Source: Mycobacterium heidelbergense (lineage in GTDB: Bacteria; Actinomycetota; Actinomycetes; Mycobacteriales; Mycobacteriaceae). Taken from it: a stretch of 64,000 nucleotides of DNA. The position numbers and the translations under genes are program-made. Shown here piece after piece: positions 52,845 through 63,300 of the stretch. The stretch spans positions 4,650,001 to 4,714,000 of the forward strand of contig NZ_AP022615.1 of assembly GCF_010730745.1 (NCBI RefSeq), written 5' to 3'. Within the stretch, counting starts at the first letter, position 1. Each line of letters opens with the position of its first letter. The notes below the pieces were generated by a model. The model worked only from the letters and a program-made list of their open reading frames with translations, was not told the origin of the DNA and did no database searches.

Positions 52845-53036
52845 TAATGCGGCTGGTCTGTCGCGGCGGGTTCATCCAAATCGACAGCAGCGCGAAGAAG
52901 TGCGAGTGGCCAGCACGCTATCGTCGATTTCGCTTACCTGTCGGCCCGGATGCGGAAATTGGCATGGCGTGCGTGAATTGGAGTGCGGGCTGGGATCCGC
53001 CGTCAGCCCGCGGATAACCGAACAAGGGAGTATCCC

Positions 53037-54473
<1,437 letters not shown>

Positions 54474-54489
54474 GCCGGCAATCCTCGGA

Positions 54490-55773
54490 TCAGTCCCCGG
54501 ATGTATACCCGTAACCTGTGTATGGGTTGAGGATCTGCCTGTGCCACAGGAGGTTCCGCTGCGCTGCCGTCAGCCTGGCGAGGTCAGCTACTTCCGTCCA
54601 GTCGCGCTGGATGACCTCGATCTGTCCGTCAATGACCTCACGCGCCTGGGCGGTGGTCAGGCCATACACCGGGGCGGCGCGCAGGCAGGCTGCGAACGAG
54701 CTCTCGCGGGTGCCGTCGCGGTCGAAGGCCATCGCCTGTTCCGAGGTCTCGCCTGAGCGGATCTGCGGGCACAGGTCGTAGGCAGGGGTCAGTTCGAGGG
54801 CCTGACCGTTCCAGAACGCGGCGTGGTTGCGCGCGTGGTCATCGTTGTTGCCGATGGCCACGTTGAAGACGATCCGTTCGAACAGCCGGCGACCGACGTC
54901 GGCGTCGATCCCGTCGCGGCGCAGCACGTCCAGAAGATCCGGGTACGTGGCGTACCGTGCCTCCATCTCGTCGAGCCCGAGCATGGTCAGCCCGGACACC
55001 ACGAGGCGTCGGCCGCCGCCGGGCGGTCGGTCGAATCGCTTGATCATGAGGACGTCTCGGTTAAGGGAGCTGGTGAGGAACGACGCCGTGGTGTCGATCC
55101 CGACCCGCCGGGCGAACTCGAGGGCCAGCGCCTCCGCGCCCACCACCGGATACGGGTCCGACGTCGAGGAGAACTTGGCGATGTGGCCCACGCCGTCGAC
55201 GTCGATCAGCACCTTGGGTCGTGCGCCGCCGATGGAGGTGCCGCGCACGAGCGCTGCGCTCAGTTCGTCGGTCAGCGGGCGCCCCTCCTGCAGGGCATCG
55301 ACGGCGGTGTGCAGCTCGTCGAGCGTCGCAGAGCTATCGCGCGGCACGTAGACGTCCGGGCTGGTCTGGAAGTCCAGGCCGCCGATCCGATTCGATCCCG
55401 ATTCCAGGAAGTAGGTGATCTGGTCCGGGTCTCCGGGGTCGGCATCGCGTCCCTTCGCACTGTGGAGTCGTTCGAAAATGACGCGCTGGCCCCAGGAGTC
55501 AGGGCCGGCGTCGCGCAGCGCGGAGGCAATCGACATATTGGGGCTGGGACTCTGCCATCCGGCGCGCAGCGGCAGCTCCGGGGTGTAGAGGCTGATGGCG
55601 TCGGGGCGGTCGAGGTAGCTGCGTCCATAGCCGAACACGTACCGGCGATGGCGGCCGCGGCGCTGGAACTGCACCCGCCCGGCCACTACCGGCACGGTGT
55701 ACCCCGGCAGCCAGACCCACACGAAGGCGCCGCGCGGGACGGGGATGTCGCGGTCAGAAGTCGAGGGCGTCAT
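54490..55773 (-). CDS. hipA: HipA-type serine/threonine kinase toxin
   Basis: A 427-residue HipA family kinase. GTSIGGARPKVLI contains the P-loop serine near residue 177, LMIKRFDR the lysine-rich nucleotide site, NNDDHARNHAAF the catalytic Asp, and AYDLCPQ the metal Asp. E. coli HipA phosphorylates glutamyl-tRNA synthetase. The gene overlaps hipB by 20 bases. It is convergent with glnA (16 bases between stops). Confidence 0.92.
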   Translation of the reverse strand: MTPSTSDRDIPVPRGAFVWVWLPGYTVPVVAGRVQFQRRGRHRRYVFGYGRSYLDRPDAISLYTPELPLRAGWQSPSPNMSIASALRDAGPDSWGQRVIFERLHSAKGRDADPGDPDQITYFLESGSNRIGGLDFQTSPDVYVPRDSSATLDELHTAVDALQEGRPLTDELSAALVRGTSIGGARPKVLIDVDGVGHIAKFSSTSDPYPVVGAEALALEFARRVGIDTTASFLTSSLNRDVLMIKRFDRPPGGGRRLVVSGLTMLGLDEMEARYATYPDLLDVLRRDGIDADVGRRLFERIVFNVAIGNNDDHARNHAAFWNGQALELTPAYDLCPQIRSGETSEQAMAFDRDGTRESSFAACLRAAPVYGLTTAQAREVIDGQIEVIQRDWTEVADLARLTAAQRNLLWHRQILNPYTGYGYTSGD

Positions 55774-56107
55774 CGTCGCCGTCGGCTGTTGTCGATCGTG
55801 GCTGGTACTCGCGCGACGGGATCAGCGCGATCCGTTCCTCGCCGCGTCGGCGAAGTCGCGCCAGTTCGTCACCTTCGGCACCGAACAGTGGAACACCCAG
55901 CACCGACGCCGCGCTGAGCACCGTACCGATGGCCACCCCCGGTGCGCCCCGTTCGATGGCGGTGACGGTGCGAGGGCCCACGCCGATACGCATGCCCAGC
56001 TCCGCGGCCGTCCAGTTCTTCTCGTGCCGTGCGAGGCGGATCTGCGCGCCGAACACAGCAAGAGCGTCCCCGGCGGCACGAGTCGGGGCAACCACACGCT
56101 TTGCCAT
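55754..56107 (-). CDS. hipB: HipB-type antitoxin/repressor
   Basis: A 117-residue protein with an Xre-type helix-turn-helix (IRLARHEKNWTAAELGMRIGV, RTVTAIERGAPGV) and an acidic C-terminal tail (DGDDDALDF). It neutralises HipA and represses the operon. Two AT-rich palindromes lie just upstream of its ATG at 56107. Confidence 0.88.
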   Translation of the reverse strand: MAKRVVAPTRAAGDALAVFGAQIRLARHEKNWTAAELGMRIGVGPRTVTAIERGAPGVAIGTVLSAASVLGVPLFGAEGDELARLRRRGEERIALIPSREYQPRSTTADGDDDALDF

Positions 56108-56126
56108 CACAACCTACCTTAAAACG

Positions 56127-56166
56127 TTATTAAATGCATAATAACTACATTTTATAGCTATAAAAA
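56127..56166. promoter_or_regulatory. Paired palindromes upstream of hipBA
   Basis: GTTATTA-AATGCA-TAATAAC (56127-56146) is a perfect 7-6-7 inverted repeat; TTTTATAGCTATAAAA (56151-56166) is a perfect 16-bp palindrome. Both lie in the 60 bases before the hipB start in an AT-rich patch, likely overlapping the promoter. They are candidates for HipB binding sites. Confidence 0.65.
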
Positions 56167-56363
56167 GGGTTTAGGTTCGTCCGACAAGCCGCAGCTTTGT
56201 CCCGGTGGCAGCAAAAAGGGTGTAGCGGAGCGTCGGGTACCGGGACCACTAATCGCCCGCCTGGCCAGGGTGGCGAGGTCGCGCCCGCCGCTACGCGTTT
56301 GGGGTGTGGGGTTTGGGGTGTGGAGTGTGGGACCGGCTTATCCGGCCATTGCTGGTCGACTAG

Positions 56364-56383
56364 TGCTAACACATACGTTAGCA
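56364..56383. promoter_or_regulatory. Palindromic operator of the hicAB module
   Basis: TGCTAAC-ACATAC-GTTAGCA is a perfect 7-6-7 inverted repeat ending 9 bases before the hicA start. HicB-family antitoxins with ribbon-helix-helix tails bind such sites. The 180 bases before it, back to the hipBA palindromes, hold only a G/T-rich low-complexity run (about 56290-56330). Confidence 0.7.
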
Positions 56384-56392
56384 TGTTGGAGG

Positions 56393-56665
56393 GTGGATCC
56401 CTGTCGGCTGGCCAAGCTCGTGGCGGAAATGCGCGAGAACCAAACCAACGTCAACCCCAAAGATCTGCACGCCGTATGTGTTGAATATTTCGGTGGACCT
56501 CGCAAAGGGAGCGGTAGCCATGTCGCCATCTTCAAGATGCCGTGGCTAAACAACCCACGGGTCAATATCCAAACTGGCCGCGACAAAAGGGCCAAGCCTT
56601 ACCAGGTCAAACAGGTGTTATCGGCAATCGACAAGCTAGAGAAAATAAGGGGTGAGAAAAAGTGA
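56393..56665 (+). CDS. hicA: HicA-type mRNA interferase toxin
   Basis: A 90-residue double-stranded-RNA-binding-fold toxin. The catalytic His lies in GSGSHVAIF; VNIQTGRDKRAKPYQVKQVLSAI closes the domain. The GTG at 56393 directly follows TTGGAGG with little spacing, so the start is not secure; leaderless translation is possible. It overlaps hicB by 4 bases. Toxin-first order is usual for hicAB. Confidence 0.85.
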   Translation: MDPCRLAKLVAEMRENQTNVNPKDLHAVCVEYFGGPRKGSGSHVAIFKMPWLNNPRVNIQTGRDKRAKPYQVKQVLSAIDKLEKIRGEKK

Positions 56666-57039
56666 GCGATCTGCACTACACGTACCGCGTTGAGTGGTCG
56701 CCCGAGGACGACGAGTGGGTGGGCCTAGTGGCCGAATTCCCGTCGTTGTCGTGGCTTGACCCCAACCCCCTTGAGGCTATGCGCGGTATTCGCGATTTAG
56801 TCGAGGGTGTCGTCGACGATATGCGCGAAAGTGGGGAAATACCGCCGGCGCCTCTCGCTGACCGTCGATACAGCGGGAAGGTATTTGTACGCACATCACC
56901 CGAACTACATCGGCGACTTACCATCGAGGCGGCCGAGCAGGGCGTGTCCGTGAACCAGTGGGCTATGCAGAAGCTCGCCGAGCGTTCAACCGGCCCATCG
57001 CACGTGAGCGCCGCTACGTTGGCTAAGGAGGATGCATGA
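56662..57039 (+). CDS. hicB: HicB-type antitoxin
   Basis: A 125-residue antitoxin. The N-terminal partial RNase H-like fold is recognised by YRVEWSPEDDEWVGLVAEFPSLSWL, and the C-terminus (VRTSPELHRRLTIEAAEQGVSVNQWAMQKLAE) is a ribbon-helix-helix DNA-binding domain. It is coupled to hicA and overlaps the next gene at ATGATG. Confidence 0.9.
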   Translation: MSDLHYTYRVEWSPEDDEWVGLVAEFPSLSWLDPNPLEAMRGIRDLVEGVVDDMRESGEIPPAPLADRRYSGKVFVRTSPELHRRLTIEAAEQGVSVNQWAMQKLAERSTGPSHVSAATLAKEDA

Positions 57040-57392
57040 TGCTAAGAGCCCTGGCGCTGATGGTCGTCGCCATAGGAGCCATAGGATTGGCCGCGCCGGC
57101 CTATGCGGACGCTACAGATGACGCATTCATAGCCAACCTGAGCACCTCCGGCATGAATTACGGCGCACCCGAGAAGGCAATCCAGGTCGCGAAGACCGTC
57201 GTCTGCGGCACCCTCAGCGACAATCCCAACACCAGCAACGCAGATCTGATCGCCAAGGTCACCAACGCCACCAACTGGCCAACGAATAATGCCGCCTACT
57301 TCACCGGAGCTGCCATCCAGGCTTATTGCCCCCAGTACGGCTCGACCTCTGTCGCTTCGCCAAAGCCGGGGGTTCGCCCAGCGTCAACGTGA
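57036..57392 (+). CDS. DUF732 secreted protein
   Basis: A 118-residue exported mycobacterial protein. The signal peptide (LRALALMVVAIGAIGLAAPAYA) is cleaved after AYA. The mature part has the DUF732 pattern with two cysteines (AKTVVCGTL, IQAYCPQYG) and an AYFTGAAIQAYC end. It overlaps the hicB end and may be read with the module. Function unknown. Confidence 0.85.
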   Translation: MMLRALALMVVAIGAIGLAAPAYADATDDAFIANLSTSGMNYGAPEKAIQVAKTVVCGTLSDNPNTSNADLIAKVTNATNWPTNNAAYFTGAAIQAYCPQYGSTSVASPKPGVRPAST

Positions 57393-58235
57393 GGAACTCT
57401 GCGCGACCGGCAGCCGGCCCCAGACAGCGACGGTGGTGATGCCGACGAGGAAGGTGGAATCGGCGGCGGCGATGTCGATGCAGCGTAGGTCGTCCTCGCT
57501 GGTGCCGGTCGCTGCGAATCCGGCTCGAAGGTTGGGCCAGCCCAGGCGCATCGCCTCGTAAGCAGGTTGACCGGGCTCCCCGGTGGCCGTAGAGACGTCA
57601 ACGCCGAACGATTCCAGGCCGAGGGCAAGTACCAGCCCAGGCAGCTGCCGGCCGAAGAAACTGTTGACGATGCCCGCGGCTACCCACTGCTCATGCAGCG
57701 TGTGCAGGACTTCCGTTGCTCGGGCAGACTCTGCGGCACCGGCGAATTCGACGAGCCCCAAGTCGCCTTCTTCCACAACGAGCCAGCCGCCGGGCGCGAG
57801 GGACGCTGTCATCTTTTTCAGTGCAGCAACGGGGTCCGCGAGATGCATAAGGACGAAACGACAGTGCACGAGGTCATAGGCCGCTGGCTCCAATTCCTCG
57901 TGTCTGATGTCATGTTGACGCACCTCGACATTGCCGGGGAGATTGCCCAGACGGTCGACGTTGACGTCAGTGGCCAACACTGATCCCGTCGGGCCCACCC
58001 GGGCCCCAAGCCAGCTAGCGATCGAACCTGCACCCGCCCCGACCTCCAGACAGCGCCATCCCGAGCCGACCCCGATGGCATCAAGATGACTGATAGTGGA
58101 CGAATCACTGGCTTGTTGCAAGTTGCGCAGCCGAGCGTTTTCGATTTCGACATCCGTCTCGACTGAATTCATCACATAGCTGTCATCCTCGGCGGTTCGC
58201 GCTCCGCGATTAACCGAGGGTTGGGGATCAGACAT
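57384..58235 (-). CDS. SAM-dependent methyltransferase
   Basis: A 283-residue class I methyltransferase. Motif I LEVGAGAGSIASWLG lies near residue 63, VLATDVNV is the acid loop, YDLVHCRFVLMHLADP near residue 120, and LAPGGWLVVEE near 150. Substrate unknown. It converges with the DUF732 gene, overlapping by 9 bases at the ends. Confidence 0.88.
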   Translation of the reverse strand: MSDPQPSVNRGARTAEDDSYVMNSVETDVEIENARLRNLQQASDSSTISHLDAIGVGSGWRCLEVGAGAGSIASWLGARVGPTGSVLATDVNVDRLGNLPGNVEVRQHDIRHEELEPAAYDLVHCRFVLMHLADPVAALKKMTASLAPGGWLVVEEGDLGLVEFAGAAESARATEVLHTLHEQWVAAGIVNSFFGRQLPGLVLALGLESFGVDVSTATGEPGQPAYEAMRLGWPNLRAGFAATGTSEDDLRCIDIAAADSTFLVGITTVAVWGRLPVAQSSSR

Positions 58236-58335
58236 TCATGCTCCGTTCTGCCCACCGCACAAACGAGGACGGCGATCGCCGACACCGTTGCCAACATCAT
58301 CGCAGCCGCTGGACGGTGGTGGGTTTTCCGTTCCG

Positions 58336-60114
58336 TTAAGCCTCCGGGTCCGGCGCCCATCGCGGTGGGCGTACCTCCGGCCTGCGCGCCGATCGCGCGG
58401 CCGCAAGTGTCAACGCCCGCTCACCGTTGATCGTGGTCTGCGGTGGAGGCTGGCCCTTGCGCAGCGTCGCGATCAGCTCGCGGTAGGGGCCGATGAGGTA
58501 GACGGTGTCACCGGCTTTCAATCGGGCGTCACGACGGGGCCGCAGCCTGATCGGCCCTTCCGGTCGAGTGATCGCGATGACGCGCGTCTGGGTGGACAGT
58601 TCCATCATTCGCAGTCCATCGAGCTCGCTGCCCGCCGCCACGAGCATTCCGCCGACCATGAAAGAGCGCTGCCCGACCCAAAACGTTCCCAGCACTTGCA
58701 GACCCATCGCCGCGCCGATGAACCAGGGAGCGGCCAGGTCGACGATCGACCGCACGTTTTCGAAACCGAACCGCCGATTCACCGCGGTGCTCAGCGCGCG
58801 GCCTTGAACGCGCATGACGATCGGCACCTTGGTGTCGGGTCCCAAGATCTCCAGCAAGACGATCCCGGTCTCGATGTTCTCCATGTCGTCCTGGGCCACC
58901 ACCGCCACACCGCGGGCGCGATCGACGTGCGCCGATTCCAGGGTCTGGCGCATGGTCGGATCGCCGAAAATCACCGGCACATCGAGTTCGGCCACGGTCG
59001 ACAGGAAGCGGTTGTTCTCGTCGGGCTCGATGACGAGGACGTCGTATCCGGCAGCGGTCAGATCGCTGACGACGCGGACGCCGATCGAGCCCAGTCCAAC
59101 AACGACGACGTGATTGCGCATATGGCGTGCCCGTAAGAGTCCGGCCGTTTGGACGAAGCGGCGCGACAGCAGCAGGTCCGCAAGGAATGCGACGAGGATG
59201 GCGGTGACGGTCACGCCGCCGAACATCAACCCGACGGCGAACAGTCGCAGCGACGTGGATTGTTGGGCGAAGCTGAAATCGCCATAGCCCACGGTGGTGA
59301 TCGTCTCGGAGGCAAAGTACAGGGCGTCGATCCATGACATACGGGGGTTGTGGTAGTTGAAGCGCACCACGACCGTCGCACCGAGTGTGAGAAGTAGCGC
59401 AAATGCCAATGAGGGCAACAGCATTGGGTTCACGTCGTCTCGCATGGCGCGCGCGGCATCGATGGCGCGGCGCACCCTGGAGTGGCGAGAGCGGGTCGTG
59501 GTCGGAGGAGGCACGCGGATCCCGCGGGCTTCCAATTCGTCTTTGACGCCGATCATCGAGGTCCAGTCGCCGGTGTAGACCCGCTGATCCCGTCCCGGAC
59601 ATGGGACAACCTCGCCGGGGTTAGGTGAGTTCTTGCCATGGACTACCACCACCGGTGCCAGGTCGGCGTAGATCTCGCGCAAAGTCGCGTCATACGGGGC
59701 CTCGGATCCCCAGACAACGAATTCGATTCCTGCCGTTTCGAACTGGTGCGCGTTACGCGACAGAACCGCCTCGACGATGGATGGGGTTGCGAGGTCGGCG
59801 ACGTCGAGGATGGCGCCGGGGCCGTTGACGGCGGCTACCGCTCCGCGCAGCACATCGTTGGCCAGGCGCGCCACGACTCTGACGTCAGGACTGAATTCCC
59901 TTGCCAATAATGCAATTTCGAGATTTACTGCGTCGTTGGGCCCAGCGCAGACGACGGCGCGGGCGCGATGTATCCCGGCGCCGAGGAGATCGGCGGCAGT
60001 GGTGATCTTGATGATCCGCGCGCCAGCGCCTCTTAGCTCCTCGGCGATCGTCTTCGACAGCGCGTCGTCACCGCTGACGATGATTTCGCGATGAAATTGA
60101 AAGATCTCGCCCAT
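58336..60114 (-). CDS. Potassium channel with two RCK/TrkA-N domains
   Basis: A 592-residue protein. Order: an N-terminal RCK-like Rossmann domain (IVSGDDALSKTIAEELRGAG, residues 12-130), a linker, two membrane helices with the filter TTVGYGDF (about 280), then a second RCK_N (VVVGLGSIGVRVVSDLTAAGYDVLVIE, about 340 on) and RCK_C to about 560. The filter is that of a K+ channel. A channel with RCK domains on both sides of the pore is unusual. It starts at ATG 60114. Confidence 0.88.
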   Translation of the reverse strand: MGEIFQFHREIIVSGDDALSKTIAEELRGAGARIIKITTAADLLGAGIHRARAVVCAGPNDAVNLEIALLAREFSPDVRVVARLANDVLRGAVAAVNGPGAILDVADLATPSIVEAVLSRNAHQFETAGIEFVVWGSEAPYDATLREIYADLAPVVVVHGKNSPNPGEVVPCPGRDQRVYTGDWTSMIGVKDELEARGIRVPPPTTTRSRHSRVRRAIDAARAMRDDVNPMLLPSLAFALLLTLGATVVVRFNYHNPRMSWIDALYFASETITTVGYGDFSFAQQSTSLRLFAVGLMFGGVTVTAILVAFLADLLLSRRFVQTAGLLRARHMRNHVVVVGLGSIGVRVVSDLTAAGYDVLVIEPDENNRFLSTVAELDVPVIFGDPTMRQTLESAHVDRARGVAVVAQDDMENIETGIVLLEILGPDTKVPIVMRVQGRALSTAVNRRFGFENVRSIVDLAAPWFIGAAMGLQVLGTFWVGQRSFMVGGMLVAAGSELDGLRMMELSTQTRVIAITRPEGPIRLRPRRDARLKAGDTVYLIGPYRELIATLRKGQPPPQTTINGERALTLAAARSARRPEVRPPRWAPDPEA

Positions 60115-60435
60115 TTCGCCGGGGTCATTTCATTCGCTTGTTGCCGAGGCCAATTGCGATTGCGACTGCGACACTCCATCATTCGGCTGTGGCTTTGTGT
60201 TGCGCGGCATGAATACTCCGACCTCTGTTGGCGCTTGCGTTCGTTGGTTCATATGACTATCGGGCACAATGCCGGAAAGTGCCACCGGAGGAGCCCGGAT
60301 GATCGAAAGTCAACACCGGTGTCCCACAAGCGGAATCGCCTTATGAGGCGCAACAGGTTCGACTTGAGTTCGTCACGCAGACGAAATAGTTGAGGCGTAA
60401 GATTCTGCGGCTGATGGCGATTCGGTACGCCTGCC
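60115..60435. other. Region without a supported gene
   Basis: About 320 bases between the channel start and the zinc-ribbon gene end. I see no gene, hairpin or repeat that stands out; it should contain the channel promoter. Confidence 0.5.
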
Positions 60436-60774
60436 CTAGCCTCTCCACGGTTCCAGGGGATTGCTAGGCACCACCTGATTCGGTGTGGGCTGTCGGGGGT
60501 GCGAGCAACCACCCGACGCTCCGTAGATACCGACGAACATGAGCGCCAAACCGAGAGTCACCACGATAATCCCTAAGGCGATCTTGATCTGTTTCAGTTC
60601 ATTCAGTTGCGCGGAATGGTCGGTTGTCGTGTTCTTCGCGAGCGCGGCTCCGTGCTGGATGGTCATCCGTTCACCGCACCTGGAGCAGTTGAACTGTTTA
60701 CGCGTGCTGTCGGCTGAAATAGTAAGCCTCGCTGCACAATGCGAACACACGACAGACCTTGTGTCGTCGGTCAT
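60436..60774 (-). CDS. Zinc-ribbon single-span membrane protein
   Basis: A 112-residue protein. CSHCAARLTI and CSRCGERM form a four-cysteine zinc ribbon (residues 10-37); a helix (IKIALGIIVVTLGLALMFVGIYG) spans the membrane near 65-88; a Pro-rich tail follows. Function unknown. Confidence 0.7.
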   Translation of the reverse strand: MTDDTRSVVCSHCAARLTISADSTRKQFNCSRCGERMTIQHGAALAKNTTTDHSAQLNELKQIKIALGIIVVTLGLALMFVGIYGASGGCSHPRQPTPNQVVPSNPLEPWRG

Positions 60775-61009
60775 CAGCTGTCCGGGCTTTCTTGGGCATG
60801 ACTCATTTTTCGATGTGATGGTCGGGGGTCAGCGGCGGGGATGCTGCCCTGGTCGATGTGAGGAGGACCCGTTTGATGGTCCAGTCGCTGTGCGGCTTGG
60901 GGTTGGTGGGTCGTGGTCCACTGTAGAGCTAGTTGTTGGGTGAGTTGGCCGTGGGCGGGGTGGGCAGGTCGGTGTTGATAGCTGCCGCGCCGGTGTTGGG
61001 CGTGGCTGC

Positions 61010-61828
61010 TTAGCTGATTGCGACGAGTTGGTCGATGGAGTCGATGGGGAGGTCACCGTCGACGATTGCTGTCACCGCCATTTTGTTGAGTGCGATGGCG
61101 CCGCGGTGGTTGTCGAGGAAGGCGATGTCGGCGGCGTCTCGGCCGGTGGCGATGCGTACTAAGGCTTGGCGGGGGGCCAGCAATGTTCCGTCGACAACCT
61201 GCCACCTGCCGTTGACAAATGCCTCGGCGACGGCGTGAAAGTCCATCGGGTACAGACCCGGCGCATACACCGACACCGCTCGGGCGGGCACTTTCACCGC
61301 TCGAAGTAACGCCACGACGAGATGCGCGAAGTCACGGCAGACCCCAGCGCCGGCGAGCAGTGTCTCCACGGCGCCATCGATGGGATCGCTGGAGCCGGGC
61401 ACATACTTCAGCCGGGTGCCGACCCACAGCGACACCCGCTCCAATAGTGTTGTCGAATCCACATAACTGCCGAATTCGGTTGCAGCGAAACCGTATAACT
61501 TGTCGGCCTCCGCGTAGCGACTCGGGCGTAGATACATGGACAGGTCATGCTCGGTGACCGGCGCCGGGTCGGTGCGTCCCACGATCGTCGCGGCGTAATC
61601 GACGGCCAACTCGCCGGCCGGGGCCGCAAGTTTGTGGATGCGGTTGCCGTGCATGCCGCTGATCTCGACCGGATGTACCGGTTCTCCGTCTAATTTGAAC
61701 GACAAGTGTTCGGAGAACCGGGTTTTCGGGTGCGGTGCGACCGCGATCTGGAATTCCAGTGTGGTGGGCTCGATGATCGTGACGTCGAGTTCTGCGCCCA
61801 CCTCGCGGGTGAACTTTTCGGAGACCAT
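61010..61828 (-). CDS. Transglutaminase-like cysteine protease
   Basis: A 272-residue protein with an N-terminal beta domain and a transglutaminase core. The catalytic Cys is in GAGVCRDFAHL, His in MDFHAVAEAF, Asp in WQVVDGT. It resembles Rv2409c-like proteins. The ATG at 61828 has GAGGAA about 8 bases upstream. It is divergent from the DUF5994 pair. Confidence 0.88.
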   Translation of the reverse strand: MVSEKFTREVGAELDVTIIEPTTLEFQIAVAPHPKTRFSEHLSFKLDGEPVHPVEISGMHGNRIHKLAAPAGELAVDYAATIVGRTDPAPVTEHDLSMYLRPSRYAEADKLYGFAATEFGSYVDSTTLLERVSLWVGTRLKYVPGSSDPIDGAVETLLAGAGVCRDFAHLVVALLRAVKVPARAVSVYAPGLYPMDFHAVAEAFVNGRWQVVDGTLLAPRQALVRIATGRDAADIAFLDNHRGAIALNKMAVTAIVDGDLPIDSIDQLVAIS

Positions 61829-62107
61829 CAGCGATTCCTCACCCGTTGAGACCGACAAATTGTTGTGCCGCATCAGCAAGGAACGCGATCGCAGGTGCGT
61901 GACGGACGGCCCTGGATCGACGCTACACCGTGCGCTGATCACGGCGCGGTTCGTGGTCTAAGGGTTCGGGGAAAAGCTGCGAGTGGCCATGATTCCAAAA
62001 ATGGGTGTAGGGTCGGTGTTATCAGCGATATTTCGCACCAGCCATTTTGAGTTGAGTCGTCGCTTTTGAAATTTCTGGTCGATTCGCGGCCAAGACAGGA
62101 GCGTCGC

Positions 62108-62551
62108 GTGACGCTATTGCAGGATCACGGCTCAACCCGTTCAGATTCACACCCCGCCCCGCGGCTGCGTCTTAAACCCAAGGCTCCCGCCACCGGATAC
62201 GTCGATGGGGCCTGGTGGCCCCGCAGCCATGAACTCGTCAACGAACTCCCCGACCTGTTAGCGGTGCTCTCGGTGCGACTCGGCGCCATCGGACGGGTCA
62301 TCTACAACCTCAACGAATGGACGAAAACACCGCCGAAATTTTCAACAGGTGGCGTGGTGATACGACTCGACGGATACACCCGACAACCCGTTGACACCCT
62401 CGAAATCATCGGCCTCAACCGCAGCAAGATCTACCTGCTGGTGGTGCCCAGTGACGCCGATTCATCCCGCGCGCACCACGCCATGATGTCCGCCGCGACC
62501 CCAGATGATGCGTCAACCATCGTCGAACTACTACACCACAACCCGCGATGA
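62108..62551 (+). CDS. DUF5994 family protein (first of pair)
   Basis: A 147-residue protein. RLRLKPKAPATGYVDGAWWPRS and RVIYNLNEWTKTP are the family hallmarks; LVVPSDADSS closes it. The GTG at 62108 follows AGGAG; function unknown. It overlaps the next gene by ATGA. Confidence 0.82.
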   Translation: MTLLQDHGSTRSDSHPAPRLRLKPKAPATGYVDGAWWPRSHELVNELPDLLAVLSVRLGAIGRVIYNLNEWTKTPPKFSTGGVVIRLDGYTRQPVDTLEIIGLNRSKIYLLVVPSDADSSRAHHAMMSAATPDDASTIVELLHHNPR

Positions 62552-63006
62552 CCGCGACCTACATGCGGCAATGCAGGCAACCGTCAACAACACCGCACCC
62601 CAGACCGCGCTTGCGTCTCAAACCCAAGGCCCCCACCACCGGATATGTCGACGGAGCCTGGTGGCCGCACAGCGACATCCTCGCCGAGGAACTCTCCAAT
62701 CTGCTGGCGGTCCTCACGGTCCGGCTCGGACCGATCGAACGAGTCATCTACAACCTCAGTGACTGGGCGAAAACACCGAACCAGGTTCAGCTCGGCGGCA
62801 GAACAGTTCAGCTCAGCGGATACACCGGGCAGCCACTCGACACAATCCAGGTCATCGGAACCAACGGCCCCAAACTCATCCTGCTCGTCATTCCACCAGA
62901 AACGGCTCACGACTCCGCCCACGACGCCATGAACTCAGCCGCAGCCCGTGACAACGCGGGCACCATAGAAGACCTGCTACGAGACATGATCGAAAACGAC
63001 GGCTAA
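62548..63006 (+). CDS. DUF5994 family protein (second of pair)
   Basis: A 152-residue paralogue of the preceding protein, with TGYVDGAWWPHSD, ERVIYNLSDWAKTP and LLVIPPETAHD. It arose by tandem duplication and is coupled by the ATGA overlap. The two share about half of their residues in the core. Function unknown. Confidence 0.82.
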   Translation: MTATYMRQCRQPSTTPHPRPRLRLKPKAPTTGYVDGAWWPHSDILAEELSNLLAVLTVRLGPIERVIYNLSDWAKTPNQVQLGGRTVQLSGYTGQPLDTIQVIGTNGPKLILLVIPPETAHDSAHDAMNSAAARDNAGTIEDLLRDMIENDG

Positions 63007-63300
63007 ACGCGACAGAACTAAAACCATCGAACGGACGGGTCTGTCGGACCCTCTGAGCCAAATATATCGGCAGCGGACCTTATCTAGCACTTCCCCAGTC
63101 GCGCATCACTCGCTCCGTCGGGCACGTGACTTCTTTATGGTGCAGCAACTGCCTAATCGGGGTTTGCGAGGGACCGGCTTCACGCAGGCGACCCGGCTGA
63201 GCGATTTTCGAACCAATCACCTACATTGCCCGATCGAAGCGATTACCGACAGTCAGCAGATTCCAGCGACGACTGGGTCTGAGTAGGTAAGGAGAATCTA

